64,000 bases of DNA, from positions 3,683,501-3,747,500 of the forward strand of contig NZ_CP159992.1 of assembly GCF_040702995.1 (NCBI RefSeq), written 5' to 3'. Position numbers and translations under genes: made by a program. Every line of letters starts with the position of its first letter. The stretch's first letter is position 1. The notes beneath the pieces are model-generated. The model saw only the letters and a program-made list of their open reading frames with translations, was not told the origin of the DNA and did no database searches. This document shows positions 26,856 through 36,400 of this stretch, piece after piece. This stretch comes from Paenibacillus sp. AN1007 (lineage in GTDB: Bacteria; Bacillota; Bacilli; Paenibacillales; Paenibacillaceae).

Positions 26856-27878
26856 TTATCTTGTAACGGATGGAATAATAAAGTCACGAATGATTGATCT
26901 TGGATTCTTCCAATTTCGTGCAGCAACCTTTGCCGTGATAACAACGACTATATCCAGTTCAGGAACACAACAAATGTATTGGCCTCCCGCACCTGCTGCA
27001 AAAAAAACCTTATGACCTCTTTCCTCGCTTATCCACCAATGATATCCGTACGTTCCGATTGACTCCGACCCACCACTTTTTTCACTGGTAGAATCTTTAA
27101 CCCAAGAAGAAGAAATGATCTGTTTATTATCCCAAACTCCGTTATTCAGATATAAATATCCTAGCTTCGCCATATCCCGTGATAATAACTTTAAGTCACA
27201 TGCTCCATATGGAATTCCCTTAGGGTCAGTGAGCCAAGTTCTCTTTCGAATACCAAGAGGAGAAAAAAGGTGTTTGTCAGCAAATTGTTCAACTTCTTGA
27301 TTCGTTACTTTAGCTACTATGGCAGATAATAAATGTGAATCCGGACTTTTATACTGAAAGCTCCCCTTTAAGGCAGGGTTAACAGGTAGTCTTAAGATAA
27401 AATCGACCCAGTCATTACTGCGAATCAATCGATCTGTCATTCTTTCAACTAACCAACGATCGGTTTGCCAATAAAAACCTGAACACATTGTCAACAATTG
27501 CTCAATAGAGGTTTGTCCCGCTAAAGAAGTTCGATCAGAAATGTATTCAGTGAATATATCCCCTAATTTCTCATCAACACCAGATAGATATTTTTCATGA
27601 ATTGCAATTCCAACTAATGTCGAAGTGAAACTTTTGGTCACAGACCTCATATCCATTAAGTCTTTCTCATTAAATCCATTAAAGTACCGTTCATTAACAA
27701 TAAAACCATCTCTAATTACAAGCAAACTGTTTACATTACTAAAGTTCTCGAGAATGTAATTATTAGCTTTTGCAAGAATATCTTCATTCATTTCTTTCTC
27801 TTCTGGGGCGGAAGTCTGCCAATCATCCGTTGGCCAATAGCTTCGTGGTATTGATTTGTATTCTTTAGAATCTTGCAT
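26856..27878 (-). CDS. Class C beta-lactamase-like serine hydrolase
   Basis: This 340-residue member of the penicillin-binding-protein/class C fold has the SxxK motif as SVTK (in MRSVTKSFTS, near residue 84), with YKS as the likely second motif and AAGAGGQYI in place of the KTG motif. It has no signal peptide, so it is probably cytoplasmic and an esterase or peptidase rather than a cell-wall enzyme. It follows the UvrA-like gene by 14 bases in the same direction, suggesting co-transcription. Codon and base use is AT-rich, like its neighbours. Confidence 0.83.
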   Translation of the reverse strand: MQDSKEYKSIPRSYWPTDDWQTSAPEEKEMNEDILAKANNYILENFSNVNSLLVIRDGFIVNERYFNGFNEKDLMDMRSVTKSFTSTLVGIAIHEKYLSGVDEKLGDIFTEYISDRTSLAGQTSIEQLLTMCSGFYWQTDRWLVERMTDRLIRSNDWVDFILRLPVNPALKGSFQYKSPDSHLLSAIVAKVTNQEVEQFADKHLFSPLGIRKRTWLTDPKGIPYGACDLKLLSRDMAKLGYLYLNNGVWDNKQIISSSWVKDSTSEKSGGSESIGTYGYHWWISEERGHKVFFAAGAGGQYICCVPELDIVVVITAKVAARNWKNPRSIIRDFIIPSVTR

Positions 27879-27892
27879 GATCTCTCCCTAAT

Positions 27893-30304
27893 TCATAATT
27901 TTAGATATTTCGAGATTATCGATTCCTTATTATTCATTAGATCCCAGGGTGATCCTTGAGCAATTACATATCCCCCCTTGTCTCCACCTCCGGGTCCCAG
28001 TTCAATAATCCAATCACAGAATGACAGGAACTCTGGATCATGTTCTATAACGATGACCGTGTTCCCTTTTTGAGTTAAATCTTCTACTAATAACATTAAT
28101 TTAGAAATATCTGAATAACCTAGGCCAGTAGTTGGTTCGTCAAGAACATAGAGCATATTTGATTTTCGAATATGACCCAGTTCTTTCGCCAGTTTTACTC
28201 TCTGAGCTTCACCGCCACTTAGAGAAGGAGTTGGCTGCCCTAACTTCAAATAGCCCATTCCTACACGCTCAAGAGTATGTAACATATGCACAATCGATCG
28301 ATCATTTTTAAATATTTTTGCAGCATCCGTTATTGAAGAATTTAGAATATCGAATATATTGTTATCTTCATATTTCACTTCCAGAATTTCAGTTTTGTAT
28401 CTTCTGCCATTGCATTCAGAACATTCGCGAGTAACCTCGCCTATTAATTGTACGGTTCCCTCACCCTTACATTTTTCACATTGTCCATCAGAAGAATTAA
28501 ATGAAAAGTGTCCGGGACTGTAACCTCTCTCCGCAGCCAAAGGCTGTGAAGCAAATACCAAACGTATTTTATCCCATATTCCAATATAGCTTGCAGGGAT
28601 AGATGTTTTATGTCTTCCAATTGGGGACTGAGATACGGCAATACAGCCTTTCAACTCCCCATATCCCTCTAGTTCACAGCTTATTAATTCACTACAACCT
28701 TCAGAGTCGTTTTCATCATCATTAATATCTGTTGACTTTTTAAAACGCTGTTTTAAAAGGGGAACCAATGTATCTGATATCAAGGAACTCTTTCCACTGC
28801 CAGACACCCCCGTAACACCTATTAGCAAACCTAAGGGGATATTAACCGTAAAATTTTTAAGATTATGAACACTTACATTCTTAAGCGTAAGTTTTGGCGT
28901 AATATCGGTAACTCTTCGATAGTGGTTCTCTTCTTTTCTTGGCAAATCATATTGCTTTGATAAATATTTTCCTGTAATCGATTGTGTTGCTTGTAACATA
29001 TCTTCGACGGAGCCTTGAAAAACAACTCCCCCCCCTTTTTCACCAGCTTGTGGTCCAAGTTCCAACACATAATCCGCAGCCTTAATCATCATAGGATCAT
29101 GTTCTACTACAATAACGGTGTTCCCCGCTTGTTGTATTCCCCTTAATTTATGAATAATCAATTCCTTCTCAATTTCATGAAGACCAGAAGTGGGTTCATC
29201 GAAAATATAGGTTAACGAATCAAAGGCAGACTCGATGTGATACATGAGAAAAAGTCGCTGAATCTCCCCTCCGCTTAAAGATGGTAAACTTCTATTTATC
29301 GATAGATGAGACAAGCCCAGTTCAATAAGAAGATGAAGTCGTCTAATAATTAGGTTTATAATCGCTTTACCGTTCGAAGATATCTGTCCTGATTGTATAG
29401 TATCGCTTAAAAAAGCTTTAAGCTCATGGATACTCATGTTCCCTAAATGACCGATATGCTTGGCATTTATAGTCACTCTGCGAGCTTCTTCTCCAATTCG
29501 AAACCCCATACAAATTGGGCAAGTTACTCTTGAACAAAATTGAGTTTCTCCTACGCTTCGTGCTCGAACCGTAGAACTCATTCTTCTTTGTATACAAGGT
29601 AACAGACCTTCAAATACATCATGCATTCCATAATAAATGAATTGTTGAGCTTCATCAGAAAGACGACAAAATGGCAGTGTAAGGTCTATATTATTGATGT
29701 TTGCAAAGTTACTAAGTTGAGCTAGTAGTGACTTCCCAAAAAAACCTAAACCTCTGCATATTTCTAGTACATTTTTATTTTTATTTGGTACAATCTTATC
29801 TCTCATTAATTCGAAACTATATCCTCGACCTCGACAATCTAAACACATTCCGAGTCCTGTATTAAAAGAAAAATAGGGAGGAGTTAGTCTGCTTTCCTGA
29901 ATCCCACACTTCTCACAATATAGATTGTAATCAAGTGTAGTATTGCATCTTGAGCAAGTCATTTGCCCTTCAAGTGAGAAGAGTTGTCCCAATAATTGAC
30001 TGATATATGTACGTGTTCCTACTACGCTACGTGGATTCGATTGCCGAATAATTCTTTGTTCAACTGAAATCGTTGGTGACAGACCCGTAATCTCGTCAAA
30101 GTGGTCTTCTTGATTGGTTTGTCCAAAAAAGCCGATCGATTGAAGGTAACGATTACGTCCTTCCTCATAGAGGATATCAAAAGCAAATGTCGATTTCCCT
30201 GACCCACTGACTCCTGTCACTACAGTGAGCTTCCCTTTTGGAATGGTTACGTTTATATTTTTCAGATTATGTTTTCGGGCATTCCTAACCTCTATAAATT
30301 TCAT
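27893..30304 (-). CDS. UvrA2-type ABC ATPase lacking the UvrB-binding domain
   Basis: This 803-residue protein is a tandem ABC ATPase of the excinuclease A family. Walker A motifs GVSGSGKST (near 29) and GVSGSGKSS, signatures LSGGEIQR and LSGGEAQR, and two DEPT boxes are intact. The C-terminal zinc module CEKCKGEG...CSECNGRR, which contacts DNA, is present. UvrA is normally about 940 residues; the roughly 115-residue UvrB-binding domain is missing: only a short CSRC...CEKC link separates the first ATPase half from FSFN. Such UvrA2/DrrC-like proteins are linked to drug tolerance rather than standard excision repair. It heads an operon with the serine hydrolase and is distinctly AT-rich, hinting at transfer. 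Confidence 0.88.
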   Translation of the reverse strand: MKFIEVRNARKHNLKNINVTIPKGKLTVVTGVSGSGKSTFAFDILYEEGRNRYLQSIGFFGQTNQEDHFDEITGLSPTISVEQRIIRQSNPRSVVGTRTYISQLLGQLFSLEGQMTCSRCNTTLDYNLYCEKCGIQESRLTPPYFSFNTGLGMCLDCRGRGYSFELMRDKIVPNKNKNVLEICRGLGFFGKSLLAQLSNFANINNIDLTLPFCRLSDEAQQFIYYGMHDVFEGLLPCIQRRMSSTVRARSVGETQFCSRVTCPICMGFRIGEEARRVTINAKHIGHLGNMSIHELKAFLSDTIQSGQISSNGKAIINLIIRRLHLLIELGLSHLSINRSLPSLSGGEIQRLFLMYHIESAFDSLTYIFDEPTSGLHEIEKELIIHKLRGIQQAGNTVIVVEHDPMMIKAADYVLELGPQAGEKGGGVVFQGSVEDMLQATQSITGKYLSKQYDLPRKEENHYRRVTDITPKLTLKNVSVHNLKNFTVNIPLGLLIGVTGVSGSGKSSLISDTLVPLLKQRFKKSTDINDDENDSEGCSELISCELEGYGELKGCIAVSQSPIGRHKTSIPASYIGIWDKIRLVFASQPLAAERGYSPGHFSFNSSDGQCEKCKGEGTVQLIGEVTRECSECNGRRYKTEILEVKYEDNNIFDILNSSITDAAKIFKNDRSIVHMLHTLERVGMGYLKLGQPTPSLSGGEAQRVKLAKELGHIRKSNMLYVLDEPTTGLGYSDISKLMLLVEDLTQKGNTVIVIEHDPEFLSFCDWIIELGPGGGDKGGYVIAQGSPWDLMNNKESIISKYLKL

Positions 30305-30364
30305 TTTTAATCAGTCCTAGTATAGAGTATTTTTCATTCATTGTACTGCTCTTTTGATGAATAA

Positions 30365-30412
30365 TACAACCCGCCAAACACTCTGAAATCCTTGTGTTTA
30401 GCGGGTTGTTTA
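30365..30412 (-). terminator. Terminator of the giant SLH-GH43 gene
   Basis: On the minus strand ACAACCCGCTAAACAC pairs with GTGTTTGGCGGGTTGT (one mismatch), followed by ATTATT. It sits 56 bases past the stop codon and shares its core with the terminator at 19573-19616. Confidence 0.75.
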
Positions 30413-30467
30413 GTATGGAGCCTTTAATCAAATTCAATTCATAGCCACTGACCTATTTTTAACAAGC

Positions 30468-33400
30468 CTACATCAAACTCCATAAATTATAGATCATCAT
30501 TGCTGCTTCGTCACGGTTAGCCGTTTTCTTCGGTGCAAACTCATCATTACCTACACCGTTTATGATGCCTGCTCCCTGTATTGTCTCTACCGCTTGCTTC
30601 GCATAGTTTGCGATGTTTGCTTTATCCTTGAAAGCTATAGCTTCATGATCTGGTAATTTTAGTTGCTTCATTTGGATCGCTTTGTATACCATAACGGCCA
30701 TATCTTCTCGCGTAATGTTCTCATGAACTCCGAAACGACCATCTGGTTTCCCGTTCACAATCCCCAGCTTCTGCGCGATTGCGATATTTCGATAGTACCA
30801 TTCTCCTTGCTCCACATCACTAAAGCTTGCTGCTGCGCTCTCATCCGATAACTCCAGCACATTCATCAGCATGGTGATGAATGCTGCTCTTGTCACCTGA
30901 CCTTTCGGGTTAAACTCGCCGTCGCCTATACCCTTTACAACGCCTCTTGCTCTCAATGCCGAGATCGCATCTTTCGCCCAGCCCTGGGTCACATCCTGAA
31001 AGCTCGCTGTAACATACGCTGCCGTATATTTACTTAGAATCGTTGGTTTGAACTCTACTTGACCTGTCCCTGCATTGTATCTACCATTCATCACGACTCT
31101 CAGCTCTCCGTTGCCCTTTACATCGTATACGATGATGTTGTTTGGATTCTCAGAAGCCTTCAGCGTATATGGCAATGCAATCACGAGATCATCTCTACCA
31201 TCAAAAGCCGTAAGCTTCGTACCATCTATCTTTAGCTTGATATCATATACGACCTCACCATTCATCCTAGCTTCTGTGCCAGCTGGCAGTTGATTAGACG
31301 ATATTTTCTTGATCGACAATCCTAACGTTTTCCCTGCGCTTATTTCTGTTCCAAGCCGTTCGGTAGCCAACGTTACGACTGCTGATCCTGTGTTAATCTC
31401 GATGTGACCTACCTTAGAAGTTGCACTTGTTAAGCGGGGATCTACCGCTAGCTCAACGATTAGCTCGTTCAAGCTTTGATCTCCTTCAAGTTGTACCTGT
31501 AGCTTATCACCTGTCGTTTGATCAAGTGCACGCTTCACCGTATCAGGACTTAGCTTCACTATAGAAGCACCGTTCTCATTAACAACTGGCTTAATGTTTA
31601 TCTGACCGTTGTCCATCACCACTGGTTCACTTCCACCTGTAGAAGCTGGCGGTACTGTATGTGCAGGGATGTTACCGCCACTACCACCGCCACCATCTCC
31701 ATTACCACTGCTTGGTGCTTGTGGTGTTCCCGATACCACAACCCCTGCCGATTCTTGCCCCGCTAAGTTTACCGTAGTAATACGGAATTCATAACGCGTG
31801 CCATTTGCAAGTTCTGTGATTTCATAACTGCTAGCCACATGATTCAGCGTTACCGTCTTAAACTCTGTATTTCCATGACCTGTAATCTTAATTGCGACTA
31901 GATCGCTTGCAGGATTACTCCATTTCAAAGTCAGCTTCTGATTACCCGCTATTACGCTTGTTCCGGTCACTTCTTCTGGCGCAGTCGGTTCAACCAGTGG
32001 TGTCACCGTTACTGTAGCGTTGGATGATATACCACCATCTACTGTAGTTACTGTAATGCTTGCTGTTCCTGGTGCCACCGCTGTTACTCGACCTGTCGCA
32101 CTTACAGTCGCTACAGCTGGATTACTTGAGCTCCATTTTACTTCCTTTTTCGTTGCATTTGCCGGTGTGATCGTAGCTGTCAATTGCCCTGATTGACCTT
32201 CTACGATGGACAATGTCGTTTTGTCCAAGCTAATTCCGCTAACAGATACGTTCTTCCCACTGAGTGCATCATACTCACTTTGTGTAATCGGAATGACCGT
32301 TCCGTGACGTGGACTAGCTGGTAAGTTGTAGTTCGAAGATAATGTCCAGACACCTGATGCAAGATTGGTTGTCTCGAATGGAATATAACCTCTTCCACCA
32401 AACTCATCTACGAATAAATACCACTTCTCTTCTGTATTCGATTTGAAGATCGTCGGTCCCTCAACCCATTTCATGTTACCCACACCTTGATTAAGCATTT
32501 TGAAGGTTGGATCTAAGATCGAGTCACCCATCTCTTGGAAAATCATCTTGCCAAATGGAGCAATAGCTCCGTTGTCTCGTTCATCCTTCGTAAAACGATA
32601 CACTTTACCATCATGTTCAATCATTGTGGTGTCAATGATGGAATACCCATAATCCAAATATACTTTCGGTTCAGTAAACGTATAGAAATCTCTTGTCTTG
32701 CTATACATCATTTGTTGATAAGCGTTACCGGTATGGGATGCATCATCAAACATTCTTGATGCCCAAAATACGATATATTCACCTGTTGTCTTGTCGTACA
32801 TGATTTCTGGTGCCCAGGTATTACCGGCTTCTTCCGGTGCAACCTCTACCATGCGTTGATCTGTCCAGTTGACGAGATCATTCGATTCCCACACCATAAT
32901 GGAACGGCTGCCCCATGTCTGTGCTTTGCCCCAGTCACCATTGCCGTTAATTTTCAGATCGGTGGCGATCATGTAGAACTTGTCGCCTTCAGGCGAACGA
33001 ATAATGAATGGATCACGTACTCCCTTCTCCCCTAAGGCAGAGGTCAGTACAGGTTTACCCTCATTCAATTCTCGCCAGTTTAACGGATCATTACCTTCAC
33101 TTAGTGCAAAGTAAATTTGCTCACCCGTTGAAGTACCTTCCCCAGTAAAATAGGTGAAGAAGTATCCTGCATATTTTTCATCGGCAGGCCGTTCCTTGAC
33201 CTTGGCAATAAACTCCTTCGTAGTGGATGCTGAATTTAATGTAATTGCAGCTGTGAGCTTCACGTCTACATCTCCACTACCATGTGCAGGACGCTGCACT
33301 TCACCAGTCACTGAAACGACGTTTGGTTGAACGGAAGACCAAGTAATCGTTGATCCATATAATCCAGATGACGGTAAGGAGAGATGACCTCTTACATCCT

Positions 33401-36400
33401 GAATGTTATGAACAACTAGTGCCGCTTTTGCTTCATCTACAGCATTGGCATCGCTCGGCAATGCTTTAACCATCAACGTAAAGGTTTTGATTTTTGTCTC
33501 TGTACCATCTGTAAATACCGCTGTTAACGTTACAACTTGATCGCCAGCTGCGTTATCTGGTCTAGTCACGACACCTGTAGTTGAGATCACATTGCTCTTA
33601 TCCGTTGTCCAGCTTATTGTTGTGCCATACGCACCAGCTGTTGGCAAAGTTACATTACTTGTAATCGAATCTTTGGATGTATTCGAAGCAAGCAGATCAT
33701 TGATCGTTAATTTATCTGTCGCACCCGATACAAGCATGCCCTTCATCGAAGCAATCTTCCGATCCGCACGAGCCTTAAGGGTTGTAATATCTGCTGCCGT
33801 CATAGCACCATCATAGATTTGGAAGTCTGCAATCAACCCACCGAAGTATGGATCAGCTACATAAAATGACTTCCCGATGGTTCCACTGCTGCCTGAAGTA
33901 TTTTTTATTTGTTCTAGCGTCATTCCATTCGTTGAGCCTGATGCAACAGCAACACCATCAATATAAATGGTTAGTGTACCATCCTTGCCTGAAACAACAG
34001 TCGTTACTACTTTCCATTCATTATTCTTTAAGCCTGTGGTCGAAGTTGAGGACTCATTATTCCAGGCATTCGTCGCGATGCCTAAACGCGCTAGACCGTT
34101 AGCGTTATAACGTGGTGTGAAATACGTATAGTGCGTATTATCGTTTGTTCTTCCTAATGCATACAACCACTCCGCAGCGTTGTTACCGCTCCAATTCACA
34201 ATCGATGAAACGGTGATATCCGTTAATCCGTCGAGAATTCCTTGTGGCAGCTCTACATAGGAGTCTGCTCTCCCCCCATTAAAGCTCAGCACACCAGCAT
34301 CTTCCGTACGAATCCATTCTGCCTTAGAGGGATTCACCCATTTTCCGTTGAATTTTCCGGTTTGGTCAATAACCGTTGCAGTCGCACGATCGATATCATT
34401 CATATCGTAGTGTAGAATGAGCTCAGCCCCGGATGGCTGCTCTACTGGAGGAGTAACGTCTTCATCCGCTAATGCTGCAATCTCTTGACCAGATAATGCA
34501 CGATTATAAATACGGAAGTCATCCAATTTACCATCAAACAAACGATCAGAGCTATTTCTCGATTTACCAATATAATTCATCGTTGTTTCCAGTAACATTC
34601 TGGGCTCAACATTAAATGTCGAGCTGCGTTTAACCTCATGCCCATTCAGATAGAGTACTGCCTCAAATTCATCCATAGTAATGGCAATATGCTGCCAAGT
34701 CTTCGTTGGTAATAATCCAGCATTTCGCAATGCATATTTATAATCTGCTCCGAGTCTCGTGCTGTCATTGCTAAATTTCTCTGTAAAAGGGGTTACGACA
34801 GCGAACTCCAGACTACCTGTATCGCCTTGAGTACTCAAGTACATGGTGTTGCGGTTAACCTGTCTGCCTGTTTCGGAAGCAAAATCAAATATTCTCTGAT
34901 TGGCTTGATTTTTGTTCATTTGAACCCATGTAGAGAACGTAGCCTTCTCCAGATTCAAAGATTGAATCAGGTTATCGGGCAGTTTCACATATCCTGTTGA
35001 CCCATTAAGCTCTAGCGAAGCACCCGTTTTACCGATACGATCCTCTTCATTAATGGCTGCTCCACCTACCAGTGTTGCGTGATGGCCATTCCCCGAAATA
35101 TCGTCCAACGTTGTACCATTCACAGTATTTGCATCAAATGAGTAATGTACAACCGGGTCTGTTGATGGTGCCGGTCCCTTCGAAGCATACTTGTCTTGCA
35201 AAGTATCATACTCCACACGCGAGATTGGAATCACCGTTCCGTGCCTTGGTCCTGGCGGAAGTGCATATTGATCACTGCTTAATACATTATTAATATATTG
35301 CTTGCTGCTATCCAGATCTGTTGTATATCGTACATGATAAGGCCATGAATCCAGGAACAGATACCACTTGTCTTGATGAATATCCTTAAATATCGTTTGT
35401 CCTTCGTTGTTTCCATTTTTTCCGATCAAGCCAAGTTTGTTATCACGTGTACCCGGAACAGCGTCGTATTGAAGGCCATTGGCAGCAAAACCGTCCTTGT
35501 CATAGTAGAAATTTGGTGCTTTCTCCACATACACTTTGGTATTGACTTCTGATTTGGTAAATCGATACAACATATCGTTATGCTCAATAAACGTCGTATC
35601 AATGGTTGGAAGTGACTCATCAATCATGACCTTTGGCTCTGAAAAGTTATAGAAATCTCGTGTTGCTGCATAATACATCACATTATACTGACCTGCGGGT
35701 CTCCCGTTATAATCACCGTATGTCTCTGTATTTTTCATTGATGAAGCCCAAAATACGATATACTCTCCGGTTGCAGGATCATAGATCGCTTCTGGCGCCC
35801 ACGTATTTCCTCCTGTCTTGGGAGCAACCTTGACCATTCGCTGCTCGCTCCAGTTAACGAGATCCTCCGACTCCCAGATCATCATGTAATGGCTACCCGT
35901 AATTTGAGCCTGGTCGAAATTGGTGCTCTCACCCATTTTCAAATCGGTTGCCAGCATATAAAATTTATCACCTTCTGCTGAACGAATAACGAATGGATCA
36001 CGAAGTCCCTTTTCACCCATATTCGATTGAAGGATCGACTTCCCATTATTGAGCGCTTTCCAGTACAATGGATCTTCTGCTGTAGCGAAGGAGATTTCTT
36101 CACCACCCTCATATTCACCTGTAAAGTAAGCAAAGAAGTACGCATCAAGCTGTACTGGCGCAGCTGCTTTTTTCACGGTAAGGTCAAATGTTCGCTCTTT
36201 AGAAGCTGAGCCATTTGTAATTGTAGCTGTTAACGAAACGGACATATCCGCAGCTTGACGGTTTACCCAGCCCAGCTGTGCAGCATCACCGGCCGCTTCA
36301 GCCGTGCCTTTAACAACGGTAGGTCTGCTAGATGTCCACGTAATGGTGGAGCCTTGTTCTCCTGTAGTGACAAGACGTAAGTTGCCTTTAACGTTATCCG

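Noticed and set aside
19573..30412. The two similar terminators as ends of a mobile element
   Set aside because: No transposase, target duplication or other terminal match was found. Each works as a normal terminator directly behind a gene.
34000..36000. Short open frames opposite the giant SLH gene as separate genes
   Set aside because: All are short, antisense to clear LamG and GH43 coding sequence and lack ribosome sites.
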